This document shows, piece after piece, positions 1 to 8,812 of a stretch of DNA of 64,000 nucleotides; position 1 is the stretch's first letter; each line of letters opens with the position of its first letter. A program made the position numbers and the translations under genes. The notes below the pieces were generated by a model that was given only the letters and a program-made list of their open reading frames with translations, did not search any database and had not been told where the DNA came from. Origin of the DNA: VAZQ01 sp963756715 (GTDB lineage Bacteria > Pseudomonadota > Alphaproteobacteria > Rhizobiales > Xanthobacteraceae); NCBI GenBank assembly GCA_963756715.1, contig CAVWOV010000019.1, forward strand, positions 310,001-374,000. Direction: 5' to 3'.

Positions 1-429
1 GTCCGGATCTTTGTGCTCGTCGGGAAAGCTGGCGACGTCCTCCGGCACATAAGCCTCGAGAATACCGTCGCGCTTCCAGATGATGAAATGCGCGGCGTCC
101 GATGAGTTCACGACGTCGACCGCGTAGATGCGGCTGGCATATTCCTGACCGATGCGCTGGAACACGCGTTCGGCGCCGGTGCGCTCGACCCGCACCGCGA
201 TGCCGGGATATTTCGCCTCGAACGCTTTGGCGAACCGTTCGGCGAGCGGAAGATCGATCGAGGTGTAGAAGATGACCTTGCCTTCCTTCTTCGCCGCCTC
301 GATCAAAGCAGGCGTGACCGCCGATGGGGGCGGCGCCGCCGCCAGGACCCGCGTACCCATTGCGCCGGATGCCGCGAGCGCGCCGGAGGCCAACAGAACG
401 TCCCGTCTAGAAATGATCGGCTTTTTCAT
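1..429 (-). CDS. ABC transporter substrate-binding protein, Fe3+ type (partial, C-terminus off window)
   Basis: N-terminal 143 residues of a periplasmic extracellular solute-binding protein. It starts MKKPIISRRDVLLASG, a twin-arginine-type signal (SRRDVL) followed by a hydrophobic stretch and Ala-rich cleavage region. The mature part (LIEAAKKEGKVIFYTS, then LAERFAKAFEAKYPG) is the hallmark of the family 1 iron(III)/putrescine-like binding proteins. It follows the ATPase gene on the same strand by 55 bp, so the two are probably one transporter operon with the permease further left, outside the window. Substrate cannot be told from sequence; many relatives of this fold are annotated as iron binders without proof. 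Confidence 0.85.
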   Translation of the reverse strand, partial: MKKPIISRRDVLLASGALAASGAMGTRVLAAAPPPSAVTPALIEAAKKEGKVIFYTSIDLPLAERFAKAFEAKYPGIAVRVERTGAERVFQRIGQEYASRIYAVDVVNSSDAAHFIIWKRDGILEAYVPEDVASFPDEHKDPD

Positions 430-484
430 TGTTTGGTTTCCTCTCCTCGATATGTCGCCCGCTGTCTTCCCTCTCCAGAAATTC

Positions 485-1546
485 TCAACCACTCAGAACG
501 CGGCACCGCTCCGGCGGCAGATAGAGCCAGACCGAAGCGCCCTGCGGAATATTCTCTGCCGGCGAGGTGACGACACGCAGTTGCGTCCCATCCGGTGCTG
601 CCACCAGATAGTCGCGGCTGTTGCCGAGAAATACCTGCCGCACCACCGTGCCGGGCACCACGTTCTCCATCGACTGCGGTTGCGCGGCCCACAGCCGGAT
701 GACGTGCTGACGCACCGCAACCGCGGCAGCCGAGCCCGCGATCAGCTTGTCGCCAACGCAACGCAGCACCGCATCGCAAAACGAAATATGCGTTTCATCC
801 AGCGCCTTGCCCTTCACGACGTTGCTCGAACCGATGAAGCGGGCAACGAATTCCGAGCGCGGCCGGTCGTAGATATCCTCGGGTGAGCCGGCCTGTTCGA
901 TCTTGCCGAGGTTCATGACCGCGATGATATCGGCGGTCGTCATCGCTTCCGACTGATCGTGGGTGACATAAACCGTGGTGTAACGGTATTCGTCGTGCAG
1001 CCGGCGGACCTCAAAGCGCATCTCCTCGCGCAGATTGGCGTCGAGATTGGACAGCGGCTCGTCAAGCAGGAGTGTTTCCGGCTCGACGATCAGCGCGCGC
1101 GCAAGTGCCACGCGCTGCTGCTGACCGCCCGAAAGCTCGCCCGGATAGCGCTCGGCGAGTTGGCTCAATTGCGTGGTGCTGAGGATCTGCGCGACCTTGC
1201 TCTTGATCGTGGCACGATCAACCTTACGCAGTTCCAGCCCGTAGGAGACGTTCTGCGCCACCGTCATGTGCGGCCACAACGCATAGCTCTGGAAGATCAT
1301 CGACATGTTGCGCCGCTCGGGCGGAACGGTGCGGCTGGGCGACGACACGACCCGATCGCCCACCCTGATCTCGCCGACCGAAGGCTCCACGAAGCCAGCG
1401 ATCAGCCGCAAGGTCGTGGTCTTGCCGCAGCCCGAGGGGCCAAGCAGGCACGCAAGACGGCCGTGCTCGATGGTGAGTGACACGTCGTCGACCACCGCGA
1501 GCGCGCCGTAGCGCTTCGTCAAACCCCGTAGTTCGACCGACGCCAC
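485..1546 (-). CDS. ABC transporter ATP-binding protein (FbpC/PotA type)
   Basis: 353-residue cytoplasmic ATPase of an importer. Walker A GPSGCGKTT is at residues 36-44, the Q-loop follows in MIFQSYALWPH, the signature LSGGQQQRVALARAL is near 138, Walker B LLLDEPLSNLD near 160 and the switch His in VYVTHDQSEA near 195. The last ~110 residues form a TOBE-like regulatory domain, which with the 350-residue length fits the Fe3+/spermidine/sulfate subclass rather than the shorter Liv or Tau ATPases. It is the first gene of a minus-strand operon with the binding protein at 1-429. Confidence 0.92.
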   Translation of the reverse strand: MASVELRGLTKRYGALAVVDDVSLTIEHGRLACLLGPSGCGKTTTLRLIAGFVEPSVGEIRVGDRVVSSPSRTVPPERRNMSMIFQSYALWPHMTVAQNVSYGLELRKVDRATIKSKVAQILSTTQLSQLAERYPGELSGGQQQRVALARALIVEPETLLLDEPLSNLDANLREEMRFEVRRLHDEYRYTTVYVTHDQSEAMTTADIIAVMNLGKIEQAGSPEDIYDRPRSEFVARFIGSSNVVKGKALDETHISFCDAVLRCVGDKLIAGSAAAVAVRQHVIRLWAAQPQSMENVVPGTVVRQVFLGNSRDYLVAAPDGTQLRVVTSPAENIPQGASVWLYLPPERCRVLSG

Positions 1547-1671
1547 GCCGTTTCCTCCCTGCCGCGCGATCCGCTGTCGCGGGGCTGTTATCTATTTCTA
1601 TTGAAGCACCAAACCACCGGTTGGCATCCGCGACCGCTTGCCGCCTCTTGCCCTCTTGCCACCCGCTCCGT

Positions 1672-1787
1672 CCTCATCCTGAGGAGCCCGCACCGTGGGC
1701 GTCTCGAAGGATGACAAGAAGCACTGAACATGCCGCCATGCTTCGAAACGCGCACATTCGTGCGCTCCTCAGCATGAGGTTCCTCAG
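1672..1787. repeat. Palindromic intergenic repeat, CATCCTGAGGAGC family, copy 1
   Basis: Two imperfect hairpins: a left half beginning CCTCATCCTGAGGAGC and containing CGTCTCGAAGGATG, and a right half containing CATGCTTCGAAACGCG and ending GCTCCTCAGCATGAGG. The left end is the inverted repeat of the right end. A second copy lies at 46617-46710. The copy touches the stop of the crotonase gene. Such elements are dispersed in many Bradyrhizobium-like genomes; function unknown. Confidence 0.75.
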
Positions 1788-2584
1788 GTACCCGTGAATG
1801 CCGGCTTGCGTTTCTCCATGAATGCCCGGCGGCCCTCGATGAAGTCCTTGCTGGCAAAGCACGCATCGACCATGTCGGCGCAACGCTGCAGGTCGCGCTT
1901 GCTCTCGTCCTTCATGACCTCGCCCGTAATGTATTTCACCGCCTTGACGGTGAGCGGCGCATTGCCCGCCATGGTCTCGGCGTAGGTCTTCACGTAGCTT
2001 TCAAGCTCGGCCGCCGGCACCACCCGGTTGACCAGCCCCATGAGGCGCGCCTCCTCGGTATCGAACTGCCGCGCCGTGAAGAAGATTTCCTTGGCGAATG
2101 CCGGGCCGACGATATCGATCAGCCGGCGCAGGCCGTTATAGCCGTAGCCCAGCCCAAGCTTCGCCGCCGGCACGGCAAACTTTGAGTTGTCCGAGCAGAT
2201 GCGCAGGTCGCAGCACACTGCCAGCCCCAACCCGCCGCCGATACAGTACCCGCGGATCATCGCGATCGTCGGCTTGGGGAATTCCTGGATGCTGGCATAG
2301 GCGCGCTCGACCGTCTGATTGTAGATCTTGGAGGTGTCCGCCGACGCGCGCTCGCTTTCGAATTTTGAAATATCCGCGCCCGAGACGAACGCCTTGCCGC
2401 CCGCTCCGGTGAGGACGACAACGCGGATGTCCTCGTCCTTCTCGAAGTCATCGAGAATGCGCGCGGTCGCGTTCCACATTTCGAGCGAGACCGCGTTGTG
2501 GCGCTCGGGGTTGTTGAAGATCACGTAGCCGACGCCGCCATCCTTGCGGGCAAGCATCTTGTCGGTCTTGGTCACGTCGTCCAT
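1784..2584 (-). CDS. Enoyl-CoA hydratase/isomerase (crotonase) family protein
   Basis: 266-residue crotonase-fold protein, starting at MDDVTKTDK (2584). Seen: GYVIFNNPERHNAVS near the N-terminus, the oxyanion-hole segment FVSGADIS, the second oxyanion strand CIGGGLGLAVCCDLRI and the C-terminal FMEKRKPAF that is typical of the family. The two catalytic glutamates of classical enoyl-CoA hydratase are not where expected: the first falls in GGGLGLA (Gly) and the second in PAAKLGLG (Ala). It is therefore probably not a standard hydratase; a decarboxylase, isomerase or hydrolase of the fold is equally possible. It follows the CoA-transferase gene by 46 bp on the same strand, suggesting that the transferase activates the acid this enzyme acts on. 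Confidence 0.85.
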   Translation of the reverse strand: MDDVTKTDKMLARKDGGVGYVIFNNPERHNAVSLEMWNATARILDDFEKDEDIRVVVLTGAGGKAFVSGADISKFESERASADTSKIYNQTVERAYASIQEFPKPTIAMIRGYCIGGGLGLAVCCDLRICSDNSKFAVPAAKLGLGYGYNGLRRLIDIVGPAFAKEIFFTARQFDTEEARLMGLVNRVVPAAELESYVKTYAETMAGNAPLTVKAVKYITGEVMKDESKRDLQRCADMVDACFASKDFIEGRRAFMEKRKPAFTGT

Positions 2585-2630
2585 GGCAGGTCTCCGGCGC
2601 GCTCCTGGAGCGCGCAATTCGTCCATTCGA

Positions 2631-3824
2631 TCAGATCGCGTTGGCCTTGCGCAGCGCCGCGATGTCCTTGGCGCTGAATCCGAACTCCTTGAGCACCGCG
2701 TTGGTGTGCTCGCCCAGTGCTGGCGGTGGCGCCACGAGTTTGCTTGGCGTGCGCGACAGCGACATCGGCTGACGCGCCATCTGTAGTTTCGACTTGTCCT
2801 TGGTCTTGACCGGCGCCGCCATGCCGAGATGCACGACCTGCGGATCGGCATAGACCTCGTCGATCGAGTAGATCGGCCCGCACGGCACGCCCGCCTCGTT
2901 CAGAAGCTCGATCCATTCCGCGCTGGTGCGCTTGACGGTGTATTTCTCCATGTCGGCATTGAGCGCGTCGCGGTGTTTCGAGCGATCGGCGCCATTCTGG
3001 TAGTTCGGATGCTCAAGCAGGTCCTTGGCGCCCGCCGCATTGCAGAAGCGCGCCCAAATCTTCGCTCCGGTCGAGGCAATGTTGATGTGGCCGTCGGCGG
3101 TCTTGAACACGCCGGTGGGAATACTGGTCGGGTGATTGTTGCCGGCCTGCCTGGGGACATGCTTGTCGATCAGCCAGCGCGCACCCTGGAAATCCAGCAT
3201 GAACATCTGTGCTTCGAGCAGCGACGTGGTGACGTGCTGGCCCTTCTTCGACTTCTCGCGCTCGAGCAAGGCGACCATGATGCCGAGCGCGCAGAACAGC
3301 CCGGCGGTCAGATCGGCGATCGGGATACCGACCCGCACCGGCCCCTGACCGGGAAGGCCGGTGATCGACATCAGCCCGCCCATGCCCTGCGCGATCTGGT
3401 CGAAGCCCGGCCGGTTGGCGTAGGGACCGTCCTGGCCGAAGCCGGAAATGCTGGCGTAGACGATCTTCGGATTGACCTTGGACAGCGCTTTGTAGTCGAT
3501 GCCGAGACGCCGCTTCACGTCGGGGCGGAAATTCTCCACCACCACGTCGGCCTTCTTCACCATGCGCTTCAAGGCGGCGACCGCCTCGGGCGCTTTCAGG
3601 TTGAGCGTCATGCTGCGCTTGTTGCGGTGAAGATTCGCGAAGTCGGAGCCCTCGCGCGGCCCGCCGAGCCCTTCGCCGGCGCTCGGATCAGGCGGTAACT
3701 CAATCTTGATGACATTGGCGCCCCAGTCGGCAAGTTGGCGCACGCAGGTCGGTCCGGACCGCACCCGGGTCAGATCCAGAACCGTAAATCGCTCAAGCGC
3801 GCGCGAAGCCTTGGGAAACGGCAT
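2631..3824 (-). CDS. Family III CoA-transferase (CaiB/BaiF)
   Basis: 397 residues, full family length. CaiB/BaiF enzymes move CoA from a donor acyl-CoA to a carboxylic acid through an aspartyl-CoA anhydride. The opening FTVLDLTRVRSGPTCVRQLADWGA, the stretch NLHRNKRSMTLNLK, VVVENFRPDVKRRLGIDY, the segment ISGFGQDGPYANRPGFD and the likely catalytic Asp in IPIADLTAG are all present. The C-terminal GEHTNAVLKEFGF is also typical. It heads a two-gene minus operon with the crotonase. The acid substrate is not predictable. Confidence 0.92.
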   Translation of the reverse strand: MPFPKASRALERFTVLDLTRVRSGPTCVRQLADWGANVIKIELPPDPSAGEGLGGPREGSDFANLHRNKRSMTLNLKAPEAVAALKRMVKKADVVVENFRPDVKRRLGIDYKALSKVNPKIVYASISGFGQDGPYANRPGFDQIAQGMGGLMSITGLPGQGPVRVGIPIADLTAGLFCALGIMVALLEREKSKKGQHVTTSLLEAQMFMLDFQGARWLIDKHVPRQAGNNHPTSIPTGVFKTADGHINIASTGAKIWARFCNAAGAKDLLEHPNYQNGADRSKHRDALNADMEKYTVKRTSAEWIELLNEAGVPCGPIYSIDEVYADPQVVHLGMAAPVKTKDKSKLQMARQPMSLSRTPSKLVAPPPALGEHTNAVLKEFGFSAKDIAALRKANAI

Positions 3825-4011
3825 TTTCCGACACCCTATCGGGATTTTTCGTTAGCCCGGTGGGGCACCGGGACGCCCGACATTCCCCGATATCCTTTGT
3901 ATTGTCTACCGAGGAACGTGTTTGAGCCGGACGGCCTTGTTCCGCTATGCTGGCCGCCGAAGCCGGGGGGCTCCAGCACCGTCCAGGACACCCGGAATGC
4001 CGTTCCCAGAC

Positions 4012-5544
4012 ATGACCAAATCGACCCGCCTCCTGTTGGCGGCGCTGTTGATTGCCGGCGCCGCCGGTGTCGCCACCGCGCAGGAGCGCCCGCGCCGGGC
4101 ACCGGCACAACAGTCCGAGCAGCGCCCGCCCGAGCAGCGGACATCGCCGACCCGTGACAGCGTGCTACGGCTGCTGCCGGAGGATGCGGTAACCGAGCAC
4201 AGCATTGAGCTGCCGGCCGGCAAGCTCGCCTACACCGCCACCGCCGGGACGCTCCCGCTGTTTGACCAATCGGGCGACCGGCTGGCCGCGATCTATTACA
4301 CCGCATATGTTGCCAAGAACGCCGAAGCGGCGAACCGCCCTATCACCTTCGCATTCAATGGCGGGCCGGGCGCGGCATCGGCCTTTTTGACGCTCGGCCT
4401 GGTAGGGCCGCGGATCGCCGAATTTCCCGGCAACGACGGCTCGGCCGCGCGCCTCACCGACAATCCGGAAACCTGGCTCGCTTTTACCGATCTGGTCATG
4501 ATCGACCCGGTCGGCACCGGCTGGAGCCGTGCCGCCAAGGCGGATGGCGCAGCAGGCTTTTACGGCGTGCGGCGCGACGCGGAGTCGCTCGCCAAGGCGG
4601 TTGCGCTCTATCTCACCCGGAACGGCCGCAATCCCTCACCCAAGTTCATCCTGGGCGAAAGCTATGGCGGCTTCCGCGCCGCCAAGGTGGCGCGCACGCT
4701 GCAGCGCGAGCAGGGCGTCCTGGTGTCCGGCATCGTGATGGTGTCGCCGCTGATCGAGGCGTCGTTGATGTTCGGCAGCAACCGCTTTGCGTTGGGCGCG
4801 GCGCTGCAACTGCCGTCGCTGGCAGCCGCCGAACTCGAACGCAAAGGCCAGTTCAGCAAGGAGGCGCAGGCGGAGGCCGAGCATTTCGCGCTCAACGACT
4901 ACCTGACGACCCTCGCCGGGGCGCCGCCGAAAGGCGAATCGGCGCGCAAATTCTATGCCCGACTTGCGCAAGTCAGTGGACTTCGGGAGGATATCGTGAC
5001 GAAGTCGCGCGGATTCATCCGCGACGCGTATGTCAAGCACCTGCGCTCCGCGGAAGGCAAGATCGTCAGCCACTATGACGCCAGCTATGCGGTCGCCGAT
5101 CCCTACCCGGACCGGACGACCGCGCGCGGCCCCGATCCGCTGCTGGACGGCCTGACCCGCGCCTACGGCAGCATCTATGCGAACTACGCCCGCAACGAAC
5201 TCGGTTTCAAGACCGAGATGACCTATATCCTGCTGGCCTCCGACATCAGCGGCAAATGGGACTGGGGCGATCATTCCGGCCGCAGCCAGGCAAGCGTCAC
5301 CGACGACCTGCGGGAGCTGCTGTCGCTGACGCCGTCGTTTCGCCTGCTGGTGTCGCACGGCTACAGCGACATGGTGACACCCTACGCGGTGAGCCGTTAC
5401 GTGCTCGACCATATGCCGCCGATCGGCGATCCCGCGCGGACGCAGCTTCGCGTCTACCGTGGCGGACACATGTTCTATATCGACGCGGCTTCGCGCAAGG
5501 CGTTCAGCGCCGATGCCAAGGCGTTCTATCAGTCCACGCAATGA
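4012..5544 (+). CDS. Secreted serine carboxypeptidase (peptidase S10 family)
   Basis: 510 residues from the ATG at 4012 (an in-frame ATG at 3997 is possible). The N-terminus MTKSTRLLLAALLIAGAAG...ATAQ is a Sec signal peptide followed by a Pro/Arg/Gln-rich linker. The alpha/beta-hydrolase carries FNGGPGAAS (oxyanion/substrate loop), nucleophile Ser217 in GESYGG, Asp453 in YSDMVTPY and His486 in GGHMFY, i.e. the full S10 triad in order. These enzymes trim C-terminal residues from peptides; here it would act in the periplasm or outside. It stands alone between a convergent binding-protein region and the divergent CoA-transferase. Confidence 0.92.
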   Translation: MTKSTRLLLAALLIAGAAGVATAQERPRRAPAQQSEQRPPEQRTSPTRDSVLRLLPEDAVTEHSIELPAGKLAYTATAGTLPLFDQSGDRLAAIYYTAYVAKNAEAANRPITFAFNGGPGAASAFLTLGLVGPRIAEFPGNDGSAARLTDNPETWLAFTDLVMIDPVGTGWSRAAKADGAAGFYGVRRDAESLAKAVALYLTRNGRNPSPKFILGESYGGFRAAKVARTLQREQGVLVSGIVMVSPLIEASLMFGSNRFALGAALQLPSLAAAELERKGQFSKEAQAEAEHFALNDYLTTLAGAPPKGESARKFYARLAQVSGLREDIVTKSRGFIRDAYVKHLRSAEGKIVSHYDASYAVADPYPDRTTARGPDPLLDGLTRAYGSIYANYARNELGFKTEMTYILLASDISGKWDWGDHSGRSQASVTDDLRELLSLTPSFRLLVSHGYSDMVTPYAVSRYVLDHMPPIGDPARTQLRVYRGGHMFYIDAASRKAFSADAKAFYQSTQ

Positions 5545-5809
5545 CGATCGACGCACGCTAAGGTGCAAGTGCAAGCAGGCCTTTCAAGGCGCGCGCACTC
5601 ATTAACGAGCAGAATCAATGTCTCCTATCGGGGCATTGCGGAAGTGGATCGAAGGATGCTCTTGGCTGACTGAGACGTGATTGACCCACTCCGGACAAGG
5701 GCCGCCGGGAATTGTTGCAGCGCAAATTTGCTTGTCGAGCCCTATTTCGCTGGTCGCGATTTCCTGATTTGATAAATCAATTGGCGTGGTCCTGGCCTTG
5801 GAGAAGGCA

Positions 5810-6787
5810 ATGCGACGACGCGATTTCATGACCGGAATTGCTGGATCAGCGGCGGCGTGGCCGCTCGCAGCGCACGCACAGCGCTCCGGCAAGCGGGCTC
5901 CTAGGGTCGGGGTTTTGTTGTACGGCACACCCGAGACCGACCCAAACTACGGCCCGTTCCGTCGCGGCCTACGCGAACTCGGGTATGTGGAAGGTCAGAC
6001 CATCGTGCTCGAGCCGCGCTTCGCTGAGAGCAAGCCGGAGCGATTGCCCGTGCTCGCGCGTGAGTTGGTCGCGGCTAAGCCCGATCTCATCTACGCGCTC
6101 GGCGGCGACGTGGCGCCGTTCGTGCGCTCGGCGACTAGCACCATCCCGATCGTCATGGCGGTGAGCAACGATCCTGTGCAGTCAGGCCTAGTGGCGAGTC
6201 TCGCCCGCCCCGGAGGTAATGTCACCGGCGTCACGTTCGTGTCGTCCGATCTCGCCGCCAAACGTCTGCAGTTCCTGCGCGAGCTTGCACCGCAACTCGC
6301 CCGGGTTGCGGTGCTGTGGAATCCCGATCACGTCGATCCGGAATACCGGGAGATACAGATTGCCGGGCGGACCCTGGGTGTGCAGGTGCAATCATTGGAG
6401 GTACGGTCCCCCGCGGACTTCGACAGCGCCTACCAGACGGCGCTGAGCCTGCGCGCAGAAGCCCTGATGCCAGTTTCCTCACGGCTGTTGACGCTGGATC
6501 GGGCCGGCATCATCGCCTTCGCCGCCCAGCACAGGCTTTTGCTGGCGTCGGGCTGGGGACCTTGGGCGCGCGAAGGCGCGATCCTGAGCTACGGGCCCGA
6601 CCTCGACGATATCACGCGGCGCTCCGCGGTGCATGTGGACAAGATCCTGAGGGGCAGCAGCCCGGCCGACATTCCGGTCGAGCAACCCACCCGGTTCCAA
6701 CTGGTTCTCAACGCCAAGACCGCCAAGGCGCTCGGCCTGACGATACCGGATAAGCTCCTCGCGATTGCCGACGAGGTGATCGAATAG
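5810..6787 (+). CDS. ABC transporter substrate-binding protein (PF04392/TrpX-like family)
   Basis: 325 residues from ATG 5810, preceded by GGAGAAGG. The start MRRRDFMTGIAGSAAAWPLAAHAQ is a twin-arginine-like export signal. The body (VGVLLYGTPETDPNYGPFRRGLRELGYVEGQ, then LARELVAAKPDLIYALGG, GLVASLARPGGNVTG) matches the family of periplasmic proteins annotated as ABC substrate-binding, very abundant in soil Hyphomicrobiales and usually without adjacent permease genes, as here. Ligand unknown. Confidence 0.9.
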   Translation: MRRRDFMTGIAGSAAAWPLAAHAQRSGKRAPRVGVLLYGTPETDPNYGPFRRGLRELGYVEGQTIVLEPRFAESKPERLPVLARELVAAKPDLIYALGGDVAPFVRSATSTIPIVMAVSNDPVQSGLVASLARPGGNVTGVTFVSSDLAAKRLQFLRELAPQLARVAVLWNPDHVDPEYREIQIAGRTLGVQVQSLEVRSPADFDSAYQTALSLRAEALMPVSSRLLTLDRAGIIAFAAQHRLLLASGWGPWAREGAILSYGPDLDDITRRSAVHVDKILRGSSPADIPVEQPTRFQLVLNAKTAKALGLTIPDKLLAIADEVIE

Positions 6788-6961
6788 GGACGCTGTCTGC
6801 TGCGGTGCGGAAATGACGTGATTGGCCCCATCGCGTCGTATCGCTCAATTCCATGATTTCGTCGGCTATTAGGCAACAGCGGACATCGACCGGTGATGAC
6901 CCAACAATCAGGACGTATGAGTACACGCCCGAGTTGGGCTGGCGTGCGACCGAAGGGGGCG

Positions 6962-7381
6962 CTACGGCTGCTTGGTCAGCACCGTGCAGGACGCGATGCG
7001 CGTCGCCGGTGACTGTATCATGTAGCAGAGTTCTACCCGGTTCGGCGCCAGCATCGTGCCGAAGCTGTAACCATCGTCGTCGACCAGGTAGATCGTTCCG
7101 TTTTGCGATATGACGGCGATCACCGGATCGTTGCCGCGCGCGGAGGAGAACGTTCCGGAAAAGCGGCGGCCATCCTGCTTGTCGATGGTCATCGTGAACG
7201 CGATGCTGTCCAGCCGTGGACCGGATGGCGTCGCCGCATGATGCGGGTTCCCGGCACCCATAATGATCAATTCACTATTGCCTTTCCAGGTGCCGCGCAG
7301 ATCGGGAACAGCGGTCTGCGCTGTCGCAGCAGCCGTTGTGGTCAGCATCGCGAGGGCGACGAACGACACAAATTTCAGCAT
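6962..7381 (-). CDS. Small secreted protein of unknown function
   Basis: 139 residues with a clear Sec signal (MLKFVSFVALAMLTTTAAATAQ). The mature ~117 residues begin VPDLRGTWKGNSELIIM and contain SIAFTMTIDKQDGRRFSGTFSS, a beta-rich lipocalin-like pattern in which a GTWxG strand is followed by short strands. Two Cys near the C-terminus (LCYMI and ASCTV) could form a disulfide. I do not recognise a named family. Monocistronic. Confidence 0.7.
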   Translation of the reverse strand: MLKFVSFVALAMLTTTAAATAQTAVPDLRGTWKGNSELIIMGAGNPHHAATPSGPRLDSIAFTMTIDKQDGRRFSGTFSSARGNDPVIAVISQNGTIYLVDDDGYSFGTMLAPNRVELCYMIQSPATRIASCTVLTKQP

Positions 7382-7480
7382 GGGCTCCTCCTTGCGCGGT
7401 TAACGGACAACGGGCCGACGAAGCCGGCACTATCGGGCGCGGGCGCCGGCAAGGCAAGATACGGTCATCGTACGCGCCAG

Positions 7481-8806
7481 CTAGGCCGTCCCGGCAAACT
7501 CCAGAACGTCGAAGCCGACATGACGGTCGACCACATAGATCAACCCGCGATCGTCCAACGCCACGTCGTTGCTCTGCGGCGCCAACTTGCCACCGACCGG
7601 CTCCGGAATGAAATGCCCGACCTCGCGGGGCGAAAGCGGATCGGCAACGTCGATGATGCGCAGGCCGCCGCCGAACCAGACCGCATGAACAAGCGTGCCG
7701 CTCATCTTTTCGCAGAACTGGTGCGCACCGAACCGCGCGCCCGCGACGCGGCTGAACGGTGAATCGAGTTCACTCACCTGGAATTGCCCGAGCGGTTTGA
7801 TGTCGGCGAGATCGCTGACGTCGAACGTCAGGATGCAGGCATGCGCCCGGCCGCGCCGGGCCTCCTCCTCGCTCGCACTCTGCGCCTGATCCTCTTCGTC
7901 GATCGCCAGCGCGATACGCTTGCCGCCGATCCGCCCCGCCACCGGCATCACGGTATGCGTGGGCTCGGGAAACAACGGGTGATAATTGTAGTGGCCGGCG
8001 CTCTTCGGCTTGGCGAGGTCGGCGATATCGACCACCCAGAAGCCACCGTGCCAGCAGCTCGCCCACATCTCGTTGCCGAACCGCAGCGCATGGTGCAGAC
8101 GGTGGCGCTTGCCGGCCCAGGTCGGGGTTTCGCCGCCGGCGAGGTGCTGGCCGTTCATCCACCAGCGCGAGACCTCCTCGGGCCGGCGCGGATCGCGCAG
8201 GTCGTAGACCACCAGGATGTTGCCGACGTAGCCCTCCATCTCGGTCGAGATGTAGGCGTAGCGCGCGTCCATATCGAAGCGGTGGACACCGATGCCTCCG
8301 GTCTTCTGGTAACCGATCAGCTTCGGCTGCGCAGGTTGGGACACGTCGTAGACCTTGAAACCGCCGTTGTCGTAGCCGCGCTTCTCGAACTCCTCGAGCG
8401 TCCGCAGGTCGTCTTCGGTCACGCTCATCTTGGCGGCGAGTTCGGCGCGCGACGGCTCGCGCTTAAGTTCAACGGTCAGCACGCGGCGCGCGGCAGGAAG
8501 CTGCTCGGCGCGGCGCCCGATCCGGCTCATGTTGCGTTCGTGGTTGACGATCAGAATATCACCGACGGCACGTGCCTTGTGACTGTGCGATTGCGGGTCG
8601 TCGAGCGTGATGGTCGAGACCACGCGCGGATTTTTCGGATCGGACACGTCGATGATCGAGGTGCCAAGCTGGCTCGGGCTTGGGATGTGCCCCACATAGG
8701 CGTGGCCGCCCGAAATACAGACTTGTCCCGCGCCCGGGAGATCGAGATGGCCCAGGCGACGGACATTGCGGGCCAGCGACGGCGGCTTGCGATCGACGAT
8801 GTTCAT
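7481..8806 (-). CDS. LVIVD-repeat beta-propeller protein
   Basis: 441 residues, no signal peptide. It is built of repeated units with the pattern ...IIDVSDPKNPRVVS, VYDVSQPAQPKLIG, VVYDLRDPRRPEEVS, VVDIADLAKPKSAG, TFDVSDLADIKPLG, IIDVADPLSPREVG, i.e. six or more LVIVD-type blades spaced 45-80 residues. Function unknown; these proteins are thought to be propellers that bind partners. It lies 6 bp downstream of the Bug binding protein gene on the same strand, so the two are cotranscribed. Confidence 0.85.
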   Translation of the reverse strand: MNIVDRKPPSLARNVRRLGHLDLPGAGQVCISGGHAYVGHIPSPSQLGTSIIDVSDPKNPRVVSTITLDDPQSHSHKARAVGDILIVNHERNMSRIGRRAEQLPAARRVLTVELKREPSRAELAAKMSVTEDDLRTLEEFEKRGYDNGGFKVYDVSQPAQPKLIGYQKTGGIGVHRFDMDARYAYISTEMEGYVGNILVVYDLRDPRRPEEVSRWWMNGQHLAGGETPTWAGKRHRLHHALRFGNEMWASCWHGGFWVVDIADLAKPKSAGHYNYHPLFPEPTHTVMPVAGRIGGKRIALAIDEEDQAQSASEEEARRGRAHACILTFDVSDLADIKPLGQFQVSELDSPFSRVAGARFGAHQFCEKMSGTLVHAVWFGGGLRIIDVADPLSPREVGHFIPEPVGGKLAPQSNDVALDDRGLIYVVDRHVGFDVLEFAGTA

Positions 8807-8812
8807 GAGTGG

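Noticed and set aside
4636..5574. 312-residue minus-strand open frame opposite the S10 peptidase
   Set aside because: Shadow; no recognisable motif, low-complexity Arg/Ala/Val.
5545..5809. Possible small gene or regulatory RNA in the gap before the PF04392 protein
   Set aside because: No open frame with a ribosome site and no strong hairpin beyond short AT-rich stretches; nothing supportable.
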